Below are positions 36,098 to 45,247 of a stretch of DNA of 64,000 nt, piece by piece; positions within the stretch are counted from its first letter, which is position 1; every line of letters starts with the position of its first letter. Both the position numbers and the translations under genes were made by a program. The stretch lies in assembly GCA_963748295.1 (NCBI GenBank), contig CAVVIH010000006.1, positions 992,001 through 1,056,000 of the forward strand, read 5' to 3'. Below the pieces are notes generated by a model that was not told the DNA's origin, searched no databases, and saw nothing but the letters and a program-made list of their open reading frames with translations. Source of the stretch: CAVVIH01 sp963748295 (GTDB taxonomy: Bacteria > Acidobacteriota > Vicinamibacteria > Vicinamibacterales > 2-12-FULL-66-21).

Positions 36098-37327
36098 TCA
36101 GAACCGACGCGGCGGCGGGGCCATCAGCGGATTTCCACTGGCCGGCGCAGGCCGGCTGGTCGTCGCCGCGGCAGCAGTGCGCGTTGCAATGCGCGCGCCC
36201 TCCTGCAGGTGTTCGCTGACCACCTCCGTAAACGTGCCGTCGGTGGCCCCGACCTGCACTCTGACCGGGTGCAGGCCATCTTCGTCAACCAGCCACACAG
36301 TATTGACGTTGGGCGTCGCCGGCTGGTTGGTTGCCGGAGCGTTTTTTCCCGGGCCGAGTGCAGTGAGCAGTTCCGCGGTCGGCTTGAACCGGAGCGCCGC
36401 CACCGGCACGCGCAGCACGTCGTCCCGGCGCGCCGTTTCCACCGTCACGTTCGCCGTCATGCCCGGCCGCAGCTTCAGCTCCGGGTTCGGCGCCGTGATG
36501 ATCGCGGCATACGTCACGACGTTCTGCTCGACGACGGGGTTCAGACGTACCTGCCTCACCTTTCCGGTGAATACGTCGCGCGGATACGCGTCGACGCTGA
36601 ACCTGACCCTCTGCCCTTCCTTGATCTGCCCGAGATCCGATTCGTCGATGCTCGCCTTGACCTGCATCTCGGACATGTCCGCAGCGATCGAAAACAGCGT
36701 CGGCGCCTGCAAGCTGGCCGCGACTGTCTGACCCACGTCGACGTCCCGCGCGATCACGATGCCGTCGATCGGCGACCTGATCACGGTCTTCTGCAGGTTG
36801 ACTTCGGTCTGCGACAGCGCCGCGCGCGCCTGCGTGACCTGCGCGCGGGCCGATCGGACCTGCGCCTCGCTGGATTGCCGGGTCACCTCGGCCGCCTCGA
36901 GATCGCTGGTCGGGATCAGCTGCCGGTCGGCGAGCTCACGCGCGCGATTCGCTTTCGTCTGCGCGTCGACGAGCGCCACCTGCAGCCGCTCGACTTCGGC
37001 TTCGGCGCGGACGACGGCCGCTCGCGCCTGATCGATGTCCGCCTGCACCAGCGACGGATCGAGCCGTGCGACGATCTGGCCCTTCTTCACGACCGAGTTG
37101 AAGTCCGCATAGAGAGCCTGGACGCTTCCGGAGATCTGCGAACCGACCTGGACGGTCGTCACGGCCTCGACCGTCCCACTTGCACTGATGGACGAAACGA
37201 TGGCGCCGCGGGTGACCGCGTCGGTCACGACCTGCGGGGCGTCATCGTCGCGCCAGGCGTAGATCGCGCGCACGGTCAGCCCGGCCAGCGCCACAATCAC
37301 CGCCACCGTGAACACTCTCCATTTCAT
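36098..37327 (-). CDS. RND/MacA-type periplasmic adaptor (HlyD family)
   Basis: The product is 409 residues starting MKWRVFTVAVIVALAGLTVR, an N-terminal membrane anchor or uncleaved signal. It has the membrane fusion protein layout: barrel-sandwich strand (VSSISASGTVEAVTTVQVGS, QIVARLDPSLVQADIDQ), a coiled-coil hairpin (about residues 95-180, ARAAVVRAEAEVERLQVALV, QVRSARAQVTQARAALSQTE), the second half of the lipoyl-like domain (VIRSPIDGIVIARDVDVGQT), and a beta-barrel domain. It should bridge an inner-membrane transporter and an outer membrane channel. Its start is 120 bases from the divergent response-regulator gene, which suggests control by that regulator. The neighbouring permease at 33159 is a possible partner. 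Confidence 0.92.
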   Translation of the reverse strand: MKWRVFTVAVIVALAGLTVRAIYAWRDDDAPQVVTDAVTRGAIVSSISASGTVEAVTTVQVGSQISGSVQALYADFNSVVKKGQIVARLDPSLVQADIDQARAAVVRAEAEVERLQVALVDAQTKANRARELADRQLIPTSDLEAAEVTRQSSEAQVRSARAQVTQARAALSQTEVNLQKTVIRSPIDGIVIARDVDVGQTVAASLQAPTLFSIAADMSEMQVKASIDESDLGQIKEGQRVRFSVDAYPRDVFTGKVRQVRLNPVVEQNVVTYAAIITAPNPELKLRPGMTANVTVETARRDDVLRVPVAALRFKPTAELLTALGPGKNAPATNQPATPNVNTVWLVDEDGLHPVRVQVGATDGTFTEVVSEHLQEGARIATRTAAAATTSRPAPASGNPLMAPPPRRF

Positions 37328-37447
37328 GCTGATCAAGTAGACGCGGCGTCTGTGACCGAACGATGGCAGAGTTGTGAAGAAACGGTGACAGCGAAAATGC
37401 CGCGTTTTTGGCGCAGAATCCACGCGTTACACTGAGAATGGCTGACT
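37328..37447. promoter_or_regulatory. Divergent intergenic region between adaptor and response regulator
   Basis: These 120 bases carry the start signals for the adaptor gene (minus) and the two-component operon (plus). OmpR-type regulators often bind such shared regions. I see no clear direct repeat that I would call an operator. Confidence 0.35.
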
Positions 37448-38179
37448 ATGCCGCAGGATCAGAACGCCCGACCGGATCCCCGTGTTCTCGTGGTCGAAGA
37501 CGAGGCGAACATCCGCGACCTCGTCGCGCTTCACCTCGGCCTGGACGGCATGACGCCCACCACGGTGGGTGACGGCTACGAGGCGCTTCAGCTGGCCAAG
37601 CGCGAGCCGTTCGACCTCATCGTCCTGGACCTGATGCTGCCGGGGCTCGACGGTATCACGCTGTGCAGAGCGATCCGCCGCGAGGAGCAGAACAGCGACG
37701 TACCCATCCTGATGCTGACGGCACGCCGCGAAGAATCGGACAAGGTGCTCGGGCTCGAGAGCGGGGCGGACGACTACCTGACCAAGCCCTTCGGCATCCG
37801 GGAGCTGGTGGCGCGGGCCCGGGCCTTGCTCCGCCGGCCCCGGCGATCGCAGCTCGCCGCGGCCGCCGAGGGTCAACAGGCCGTGACCGTGGCAGCGTTG
37901 ACGGTCGATCCCGCCCGGCGCCATGCACGGTTCGACGGCAAGGAGATCGAGCTGACCGCGCACGAGTTCGATCTGCTGTATCTGCTCGCGAGCAATCCCG
38001 GCATCGTGTTCAGCCGCGAAGCGCTGGTGGGCCGCGTTTGGGGCGACGACACCTACGTCACGAGCCGCAGCGTCGACACGTTGATCAAGCGGATCCGGAA
38101 AAAGATCGAACCGGATCCCGACGAGCCCCGTTTCATCCTGACGGTCTGGGGAACCGGATACAAGTTCGCCGATGTCTGA
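37448..38179 (+). CDS. OmpR/PhoB-family response regulator
   Basis: The product is 243 residues. The receiver domain (about 12-125) has the acidic pocket VVEDE, phospho-acceptor Asp61 in LIVLDLMLPGLDG, Thr91 in ILMLTAR and Lys113 in DYLTKPFG. The winged-helix DNA-binding domain (about 145-240) has ELTAHEFDLLYLLASNPGIV, SREALVGRVWG, RSVDTLIKRIRKKIEPDP and TVWGTGYKFAD. It should be phosphorylated by the histidine kinase encoded next, whose start overlaps it by 8 bases. Likely targets, by position, are its own operon and the divergent adaptor gene. Confidence 0.96.
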   Translation: MPQDQNARPDPRVLVVEDEANIRDLVALHLGLDGMTPTTVGDGYEALQLAKREPFDLIVLDLMLPGLDGITLCRAIRREEQNSDVPILMLTARREESDKVLGLESGADDYLTKPFGIRELVARARALLRRPRRSQLAAAAEGQQAVTVAALTVDPARRHARFDGKEIELTAHEFDLLYLLASNPGIVFSREALVGRVWGDDTYVTSRSVDTLIKRIRKKIEPDPDEPRFILTVWGTGYKFADV

Positions 38180-39662
38180 TCCCGTCTGGTATCGCAGCCT
38201 GTATTGGCGCATCGCGTTCGGCTTCGTCGCGCTGCTGGCGTCGCTGCTCGTGATCCAGGCCGGCGTCTACGTCTGGCTCACCGTCGTCGTCGGCCGCTCG
38301 TGGCTCGGGCCCGCGCAGCTCGCGCAGGAAGTCGCGCTGGACGTCGGCGCGGCCTTGTCCGCCAACCCAGCTCTCGATGTGACGGCATACGTGCCGGAGC
38401 GGTTCGGCCGGATCTATCAGCCGTTCCTCGTCGTCATGCACGACGGCCGCCTGGCGTCGAACCGGATGGACGGCCTGCCGCCTGGTTTCGCCGGTATGGC
38501 GCGTATCGCCCACAGCCGGCGGCAGGCACCGGAGGCACCGGCGCAGTCGCGACCCGAAGGCCCGACGCGCGAAGCGGGACGTGGAGGACGCCGGCTGCCG
38601 GTCGAGCTGTGGCCGATTGCCGCGCCAGGCGTCGAGGCAGACGCCGGTTACGTCGCGGTCCCCGGCAATCCTCCTCCGCCTGGCGTCGTCATGGAGCAGC
38701 TCGGGCCGACGCTCGCGTGGGTGGCGGCCGGTCTGCTGCTCGGCGGATCGGCGGTGATGGCGCTGTTGATCTTCGGTCCGGCGCGGAAACGCCTTCGCTC
38801 GCTCGAGGCCGCGGCCAGCGCGCTCGGTGAGGGACGGACCGACGTCCGCGCGAGCGAAAGCGGCGGCGACGAAGTGTCGACGCTCGCCCGCACGTTCAAT
38901 CGCATGGCCGACGATCTCGGCGCCCGCACCCAGGCGCTGATCGAATCCGATCGCGCGCGCCGTCAGCTGCTCGCGGACGTCTCGCACGAGCTGATGACGC
39001 CGCTCGCCGCGATCCGTGGATACACCGAAACGCTCGGGATGGCGGAGATCTCGCTCGAGGAACCGACACGCAAGCGCTATCTGGCCATCATCGAGGAGGA
39101 AACGCGAAAACTCGAATCGATGATCGGCGACCTGCTGGATCTCGCGCGTCTCGAAGGGGGCGGCGGCACGATGGTCCTTGACGACGTGCCCGTGAGGGAT
39201 TTCTTCAGCCGGATCGTCGATCGTCATCGTCCGGCAATACGCGAGCGCGGCATCGAGATGACGCTGTCGATCGATCCGCCCGACCTTGCCGTCCACGGCG
39301 ACGCCGAGCGGCTCGAGCAGGCGCTGCAGAACCTCGCGGCAAACGCCTTGCGGCATACACCCGACGGCGGCCGCGTCGAGCTGAGCGCTCGCCGCAACGA
39401 CAAGAACGGCATCGCAATCATCGTGCGGGACAGCGGCCCTGGCATCCCGCCGGAACACCTGCCCCGCGTGTTCGATCGCTTCTACAAGGTGGATGCGTCC
39501 CGCGCCTCGACGAGCGTCCCGTCCGGCAGCGGTCTGGGCCTGTCCATAGTGAGGGCCATCGTCGAGCGCCACGGCGGCGCCGTCGTCGCCCGGAACGCGC
39601 CGGCGGGCGGAGCGGAATTTGAAATAATCCTGCCCGCTCAGGCGTCTATGTATTCATCATGA
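38172..39662 (+). CDS. Membrane sensor histidine kinase
   Basis: The product is 496 residues. Two membrane helices (about 13-40 and 180-202) flank a periplasmic sensor region of about 140 residues that contains a Pro/Arg-rich stretch. A HAMP domain (FGPARKRLRSLEAAASALGE to about 255) follows, then HisKA with His272 in LADVSHELMTPLAAIRGYTE. The HATPase domain has N box NLAANALRHTP, IIVRDSGPGIPPEHLPRVFD, RFYK and SGSGLGLSIVRAIVERHGG. It senses an unknown envelope signal. The start overlaps the regulator gene by 8 bases and the stop overlaps the receptor gene by 4. Confidence 0.96.
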   Translation: MSDPVWYRSLYWRIAFGFVALLASLLVIQAGVYVWLTVVVGRSWLGPAQLAQEVALDVGAALSANPALDVTAYVPERFGRIYQPFLVVMHDGRLASNRMDGLPPGFAGMARIAHSRRQAPEAPAQSRPEGPTREAGRGGRRLPVELWPIAAPGVEADAGYVAVPGNPPPPGVVMEQLGPTLAWVAAGLLLGGSAVMALLIFGPARKRLRSLEAAASALGEGRTDVRASESGGDEVSTLARTFNRMADDLGARTQALIESDRARRQLLADVSHELMTPLAAIRGYTETLGMAEISLEEPTRKRYLAIIEEETRKLESMIGDLLDLARLEGGGGTMVLDDVPVRDFFSRIVDRHRPAIRERGIEMTLSIDPPDLAVHGDAERLEQALQNLAANALRHTPDGGRVELSARRNDKNGIAIIVRDSGPGIPPEHLPRVFDRFYKVDASRASTSVPSGSGLGLSIVRAIVERHGGAVVARNAPAGGAEFEIILPAQASMYSS

Positions 39663-42600
39663 TGCTCCCGCACGTTGCACGTGGCACGTTGCAAGCCGCA
39701 CGTAGCACGTCGCACGTAGCACGTGGCACGTGGTTCGCCGCCCTCCTCGCACTGACCGTCATTCCCGCCCTCGACGCGAACCAGGAAACAGCGGGTTGCA
39801 AGATCAGCGGACGTGCTGCCGCCGGCGGCACTGCTCTGCCCGGTGTCTCCATAATCGTCACCGTCGCCAATGCCGTAAAGGCGGTCACCTCCTCTGCCCT
39901 CGACGGCACCTTCCAGCTCGCGCTGCCATCAGGCTCGTACCAAGTTCGCGCCGAACTGACGGGGTTCGGTCCTGTTGAGCAGACGCTGGAGCTCGGCGCC
40001 GCCCCCTGCGATCGCCAGCTGACGCTGGAGCTTTCGCTGCTCGCACGCACACCACGCGCTGCGCCGGCAGCAGCCGCCGGCTCCCGATTCGAAACGGTTG
40101 CTGTTCAAACACAGGCAGCAGCGGCAGCCGGACTCGAGGTGAATCCGCCCGATCGCGAGACGACGGAAACGGCGCGTCTGCTGCTGCCACCTGGATTCAC
40201 CACCGAGGGACCGACCGAAGCGGTCGCCATCATGGGCAGCATGGCGAGCATCGATCGCGGCATGCTGAACGACCGGCTCGCGGCGATCGGCCGGGGCGAG
40301 CTCGATCCGATGACTGGAGATCTCGCGCAGGGATTCGGGCCGGGATTCGATCAGCTCCAGGGCCCTGGCGGGCGCGGCGGCCCGGGTGGACCGGGTGGCT
40401 TTGGCGGTCGCGGCGGTGGACCGGACGGGCGCGGCGGCGGCCGCGGCGGCCCGGGAGATGGTGCGTTCGTCATCGGCGGACGCGGAGGACGGCAGAACGC
40501 CTATACCGCTCAGGCGAACTACACGTTCGGCGGATCGGTCCTCGACAGCACGCCGTATCAGCTCCGCCCTGACTCTCCCGTCGCGAAACAGCCGTACAAC
40601 CGCCAGAACTACGGCGGCACTGTCGGCGGCCCGGTGAAGATTCCTGGCGTGTACGACGGCACGCGCCGGACGACCTTCACGGTGAACTATGGCGGAAACC
40701 GCGGCGGCGACCTGTTCGATCAGTACGCAACGGTGCCGGGCGAGGCGATCCGGAACGGCGATTTCTCGTTCGCCCCTCGTCAGCTGATCGATCCCGCCAC
40801 TGGCACGCCGTTCCTCGACAACCAGATCCCGATCGATCGGATGAGCGCCTCGTCGCTCGCGCTGATGCGCTTCATACCGCTGCCGAATCTTCCAGGGACG
40901 ACACGCAACTTTCATTTCGTGTCGACGGTTGATTCGGCAGCGGACAACGTCAACGTGCGCGTCACGCACAACTTCACGCCGCCCCCGGCGGGAAGAGGCG
41001 GAAGAGGACGCGCGGGAGGTCCGGGCGGCGAGCGTGGCGGACCGGGCGGACGCGGCGGGCGTGGAAACCAGCAGGGCACGACCGTCGTGCTCAACGGACA
41101 GCTGCAGTACCGCCACAACTCGGGTGAGCAGTTGAACGTGTTTCCCGATCTGGGCGGCAGATCGACCGGCTCGACGTTCTCGACGCCAATCGGCCTGAAC
41201 ATCGTGCACCGGCGTCAGCTTCACAACGTCAACGTGAACTACTCGCGTACGACCGCGCGGTCGTTGAATCGATACGCGTTCCGCGAGAACGTCGCGGGCG
41301 ACGCTGGCATCGATGGCGTCGCGACGGCGCCGTTCGATTGGGGCGTTCCCGGGCTGTCGTTTTCGAGCCTGTCGAGCGTGCGCGACGTGGCGCCTTCGGA
41401 CCGTGAAGACACGCGTCTGACGCTTGCGTATACGTGGACGCGTCCGGTGGCGCGGCACACGCTCCGAATCGGCGGCGACGTGCGCTGGGACAGCGCCACG
41501 AGCCGGACCGATCCCAATGCCAATGGCACTTTCGTCTTCACCGGGCTCCACACCTCCGGCGGCCAGTCGTCCGCGCGCGGCGGCGGCCTCGACTTCGCGG
41601 ATTTCCTTCTCGGCCTGCCGCAGCAGGCATCGGTTCAGTACGGTCCAGGACGCACCACGCTTTCAAGCCGCTCGATGAGCCTCTTCGTTCAGGACGACTG
41701 GCGAAAGAGCACCAACCTGACGTTCAACCTCGGCGTGCGGTACGAGCTGCTGCGGCCGTTTCTCGAAGAGAACGGCATGATGGTCAACCTGGACGCGGCG
41801 CCGGATTTCTCCTCAGTCGCGCCGGTCGTGTCTGGCGCCACGGGTCCATTCACCGGCGCCTTCCCCGACACGCTCGTTCTCACCGACGCGAACAACGTCG
41901 CACCCCGGGTCGGGTTCGCTTACCGGCTTGCTCCCGGCACGGTGCTGCGAGGCGGCTACGGCATCGGCTTCAACTCCGGCTCGTATTCGGCGATCGCCCG
42001 GCAGATGGTGAGCCAGCCGCCGTTCGCCGCCACGAACACGAGCATCGGCAGTCCTGAAGCGCCACTGTCGATCAGCGATCCGTTCGCTGCCGCGCAACCG
42101 AACGAGACGACCAACAACTACGGGATCAACAAGAGCTACGACCTTGGGCTGGTGCAGACGTGGAACGCGGATATCTCGCGCGATCTGAACCCGGTCTGGA
42201 ACGTCGGCGCGGGCTATACGCACACCCGAGGCTCGAGCCTCGATATCGTGCGCGCGCCGAACCGCGGTCCTGACGGTCTGCGCATCGAGGGCGTGCAGCC
42301 GTTTCTGTGGCAGTCGTCCGAAGGCGCATCCCGGCTCCACGCAGCGACGTTCCGCATGCGCCGCCGTCCCGTTCGCGGCATCGGCGGCGGCGTTACCTAC
42401 ACGCTCGCACGCTCGCGGGACAACGCATCGACGATCGGCGGCGGTGGGACGGTCGTCGCGCAGGACGATCGGAATCTCGACGCCGAATGGGGCCTCTCGA
42501 GCTTCGATCGCATGCACCAGCTGACCGCCGACGGATCCGTGGAACTGCCGTTCGGGCGGAACCGGCCTTGGCTGAACAACGGCGGCTTCTGGGCATCATT

Positions 42601-43051
42601 GCTGGCGGACTGGCGGGTTTCGACGACGTTCGTGTGGCAGTCGGGGACGCCGTACACGGCGCGCGTCGTCGGAGCAGCGGCCGACGTCGCACGCGGAACC
42701 AATGGAACGCTCCGGGCGGACTACGACGGCGAACCTATCGGCGTGTCGGATCCGACGATCGATCGGTTCTTCAACACGTCGGCGTTCTCGGTTCCCCTCA
42801 CCGGCACCTTCGGAAACTCGACGCGGAACCTGATCGTCGGCCCGGGCAGCCGCCTGCTCAACGCGCAGATCGTCCGTGACGTGCGGCTCGGCGGCACCCG
42901 CGTGATCTCGTTGCAGGTCAACGCGAACAACCTGCTGAACCTCGTCAACTACGCAGCGATCGACACGACGGTCAACTCGCCGACGTTCGGCCAGGTGCTG
43001 TCGGTGCGCCCGATGCGCATCGTGCAGCTCAACGTCAGGTTCAGGTTCTGA
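39659..43051 (+). CDS. Oar-like TonB-dependent receptor with carboxypeptidase-regulatory domain
   Basis: The product is 1130 residues. After a signal peptide hydrophobic core (WFAALLALTVIPALDA), residues about 47-120 form a CarboxypepD_reg-like beta domain (GCKISGRAAAGGTALPGVSI, SSALDGTFQLALPSGSYQVR). A Gly/Arg-rich linker (about 235-285) and then a large beta-barrel follow, with many aromatic strands, the Oar-type block YGGTVGGPVKIPGVYDGTRR, another Gly/Arg linker near 445-480, and a terminal Phe (QLNVRFRF). Such receptors sit in the outer membrane; their ligands in Acidobacteriota are mostly unknown. Residues 6-24 are encoded by the CACGTNG repeat, so the first part of the signal peptide is repeat-derived. 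It overlaps the kinase gene by 4 bases. Confidence 0.9.
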   Translation: MMLPHVARGTLQAARSTSHVARGTWFAALLALTVIPALDANQETAGCKISGRAAAGGTALPGVSIIVTVANAVKAVTSSALDGTFQLALPSGSYQVRAELTGFGPVEQTLELGAAPCDRQLTLELSLLARTPRAAPAAAAGSRFETVAVQTQAAAAAGLEVNPPDRETTETARLLLPPGFTTEGPTEAVAIMGSMASIDRGMLNDRLAAIGRGELDPMTGDLAQGFGPGFDQLQGPGGRGGPGGPGGFGGRGGGPDGRGGGRGGPGDGAFVIGGRGGRQNAYTAQANYTFGGSVLDSTPYQLRPDSPVAKQPYNRQNYGGTVGGPVKIPGVYDGTRRTTFTVNYGGNRGGDLFDQYATVPGEAIRNGDFSFAPRQLIDPATGTPFLDNQIPIDRMSASSLALMRFIPLPNLPGTTRNFHFVSTVDSAADNVNVRVTHNFTPPPAGRGGRGRAGGPGGERGGPGGRGGRGNQQGTTVVLNGQLQYRHNSGEQLNVFPDLGGRSTGSTFSTPIGLNIVHRRQLHNVNVNYSRTTARSLNRYAFRENVAGDAGIDGVATAPFDWGVPGLSFSSLSSVRDVAPSDREDTRLTLAYTWTRPVARHTLRIGGDVRWDSATSRTDPNANGTFVFTGLHTSGGQSSARGGGLDFADFLLGLPQQASVQYGPGRTTLSSRSMSLFVQDDWRKSTNLTFNLGVRYELLRPFLEENGMMVNLDAAPDFSSVAPVVSGATGPFTGAFPDTLVLTDANNVAPRVGFAYRLAPGTVLRGGYGIGFNSGSYSAIARQMVSQPPFAATNTSIGSPEAPLSISDPFAAAQPNETTNNYGINKSYDLGLVQTWNADISRDLNPVWNVGAGYTHTRGSSLDIVRAPNRGPDGLRIEGVQPFLWQSSEGASRLHAATFRMRRRPVRGIGGGVTYTLARSRDNASTIGGGGTVVAQDDRNLDAEWGLSSFDRMHQLTADGSVELPFGRNRPWLNNGGFWASLLADWRVSTTFVWQSGTPYTARVVGAAADVARGTNGTLRADYDGEPIGVSDPTIDRFFNTSAFSVPLTGTFGNSTRNLIVGPGSRLLNAQIVRDVRLGGTRVISLQVNANNLLNLVNYAAIDTTVNSPTFGQVLSVRPMRIVQLNVRFRF
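39670..39733 (+). repeat. CACGTNG tandem repeat, copy 4, inside a coding region
   Basis: Roughly eight CACGTNG-type units (CACGTTGCACGTGGCACGTT and onward) lie within the first codons of the Oar-like receptor gene, whose ATG is just upstream at 39659. They encode HVARGTLQAARSTSHVARGT, the N-region of its signal peptide. Confidence 0.85.
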
Positions 43052-43052
43052 C

Positions 43053-45128
43053 ATGCGCCCCGCGCGTTCGACAGCCATCGCCGCCGCCCTCGCGTGTTTC
43101 CTGATCGCCGCTCCTGGGGCGCAGGAGCAGCAACCGCCGCAGCCGCGGGCCGTGTTCCGCACCGCGCGCAATATTGTTTCTGTCGACGTGATCGTCCGCG
43201 ATCGATCCGGCGCGATCGTGCAGGGTCTTACCGCCGCCGACTTCGAGGTGCGCGAGGACGGCCGGCTGCAGGACGTCCTCAGCTTCACGTTCGAGCACAT
43301 CACTGACAAGGCGATCGCGGCAGCGCCAAAGACCGAGCTGCTTGCCGGGGTCGAAGACAAGGTGCAGGTGACGGCGCCGGCTGCTGCACCGAAACCCGAT
43401 GCTCCCGTTCCGGCCATGACCTCCGAGGCGCTGGCCGGGCGGCGACTGATCGTGCTGCTGTTCGACGTCAGCTCGATGGAGCCGGAGGACGTGCAGCGCG
43501 CCGTGGACTCGGCGCGCAAGTATGTCAGCGACCAGATGAGCGTCGCGGACCTCGTCGCTGTAGCGACCGTCAGCACGACGCTCGACGTGCTCACCGACTT
43601 CACCGGCGATCGCGCGTCGGTCGATGGCGCGCTGGCGAAGCTCGCGTACACCGAAGGCACTGCTACTCCCCCGCCCGACACGTCCACTGCCGCCGCCGAC
43701 GAGCTCGCCGCTGCGGGAGAAGAAACAGCTGTCGAGACGACCGAGCTCGACGCCTTCAACAACGACGTTCGCCTGCGAGCGATTCGCACGCTCGCCGAAA
43801 CCCTCGCGCCCATCGAGCAGAAGAAGGCAATCGTCTATTTCAGCGCCGGGATGGAGCGCAGCGGCCAGGACAACCAGGTCGAGCTGCGGTCGGCGATCAA
43901 CGCTGCCGTCCGCAGCAACGTGTCGATCTATCCGATCGACTCACGCGGACTGCAGGCGGTCGTGCCGGGCGGGGATGCGCGTCAGGCCAGCGGCCGCGGA
44001 ACCGCCATGTTCTCGGGGCGCGGCGTCGCGCAGCAGTTCGCGCGTCTCGCGGCGTCGCAGGACACGCTGACCTCGCTCGCCGCCGACACCGGCGGCCGCG
44101 CCTTCACCGACAGCAACGACTTCGGCGAGGCATTCTCGCGCGTTCAGCGCGACATGTCCGCGTATTACATCCTCGGCTACAGCAGCACGAACCCGGCGAA
44201 GGACGGCCGCTTCCGCCGCATCCAGGTGCGCGTCAAGCGCGAGGACCTGCGCGTCGAAGCGCGCGCCGGCTACTACGCCGACCGCGACTTCGCGCACACC
44301 AACCGCGGCGATCGCGAGTCGCAGCTCGAAGAGCAGCTGTTCGCCGCGGTGTCCGCGACCGATCTGCCCGTGCTCGTCACCGGCGGCTACTTCCGCGTGG
44401 CTGCAGACAAGTACTACGTGCCCATCTCGCTGGCCGTCCCCGGATCGGCCGTCCCGGTCGGCGCCGGCAAGGACAAGGTGTCGCTCGATCTTCTCGGCAT
44501 GGTGCGCGACGAGCGCGGCTTCCCTGTCGGCCGCTTCCGCCAGACCCTCGAGCTGCCCTCCGGCGGCGAGGCCACTCTCGGACGAAAGCAGGTGCTCTAT
44601 CAATCGGCGGTCACCCTGCCTCCGGGACGCTTCTCGGTGAAGGTCGTCGTCCGCGAAAACACGAACGGCGCGATCGGATCGTTCGAGGCCGCCATTGCCG
44701 TCCCCGAACTGCGCCAGGCGCCGCTCAAGGTCAGCTCAATCGTCCTCAGCACGCAGCTGCAACCTGCCCCGGCGCGCAAGACCGACAACCCGCTCGTCCG
44801 CGGCGGCGTCCAACTCCTCCCTAACGTCACCCACGTCGTCGGCCGCGATCAGAAGCTGTTCTTCTACTACGAGGTCTACGAACCCGCCGCCGACGACGCA
44901 CCGCAGGTCCGCACGAGCCTCGCCTTCTACCGCGGCAAGGTCAAGGTCTTCGAAACACCGGTTGTCGAACGCAGCGCCCTGGACGATGCGGGAAGGCGTG
45001 CGGCGATCTTCCAGCTGGAGGTCCCGGGCGAATCGTTCACGCCTGGGCTCTACACGTGCCAGATCAACATCATCGACGCGGTGGCAGGGAAGTTTGCGTT
45101 TCCGCGGGTGGCGATGCTGGTGCGGTGA
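43053..45128 (+). CDS. Secreted VWFA-related domain protein
   Basis: The product is 691 residues with a signal peptide (MRPARSTAIAAALACFLIAA, cleavage near PGAQ). A beta domain (FRTARNIVSVDVIVRDRSGA, ADFEVREDGRLQDVLSFTFE) precedes the VWFA domain: RLIVLLFDVSSMEPEDVQRA, a MIDAS-like start, then SVADLVAVATVSTTLDVLTD, KKAIVYFSAGMERSGQDNQV and VSIYPIDSRGLQAV. The DMSAYYILGYSSTNPAKDGR and RVEARAGYYADRDF blocks are standard in this family. A C-terminal beta-rich region of about 280 residues follows. It starts 1 base after the Oar-like receptor stop codon, so it belongs to the two-component operon. Confidence 0.92.
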   Translation: MRPARSTAIAAALACFLIAAPGAQEQQPPQPRAVFRTARNIVSVDVIVRDRSGAIVQGLTAADFEVREDGRLQDVLSFTFEHITDKAIAAAPKTELLAGVEDKVQVTAPAAAPKPDAPVPAMTSEALAGRRLIVLLFDVSSMEPEDVQRAVDSARKYVSDQMSVADLVAVATVSTTLDVLTDFTGDRASVDGALAKLAYTEGTATPPPDTSTAAADELAAAGEETAVETTELDAFNNDVRLRAIRTLAETLAPIEQKKAIVYFSAGMERSGQDNQVELRSAINAAVRSNVSIYPIDSRGLQAVVPGGDARQASGRGTAMFSGRGVAQQFARLAASQDTLTSLAADTGGRAFTDSNDFGEAFSRVQRDMSAYYILGYSSTNPAKDGRFRRIQVRVKREDLRVEARAGYYADRDFAHTNRGDRESQLEEQLFAAVSATDLPVLVTGGYFRVAADKYYVPISLAVPGSAVPVGAGKDKVSLDLLGMVRDERGFPVGRFRQTLELPSGGEATLGRKQVLYQSAVTLPPGRFSVKVVVRENTNGAIGSFEAAIAVPELRQAPLKVSSIVLSTQLQPAPARKTDNPLVRGGVQLLPNVTHVVGRDQKLFFYYEVYEPAADDAPQVRTSLAFYRGKVKVFETPVVERSALDDAGRRAAIFQLEVPGESFTPGLYTCQINIIDAVAGKFAFPRVAMLVR

Positions 45129-45146
45129 TTCACTCGACGCTTACAT

Positions 45147-45194
45147 CACAGGAGATCACGAGATCAGGAGAACCTGGCATCTCCTGTCCTTCAA
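45147..45194. repeat. AGGAGATCACGAG element between convergent genes
   Basis: CACAGGAGATCACGAGATCAG followed by CTGGCATCTCCTGT can fold into a short hairpin. It lies between the stops of the VWFA gene (plus) and the epimerase gene (minus), a natural place for a two-way terminator. Confidence 0.55.
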
Positions 45195-45247
45195 TGTGAC
45201 CGGGATTCCTGAATCGACGCCGCACGGCGGCAGGTTCGGCCGCCGTG

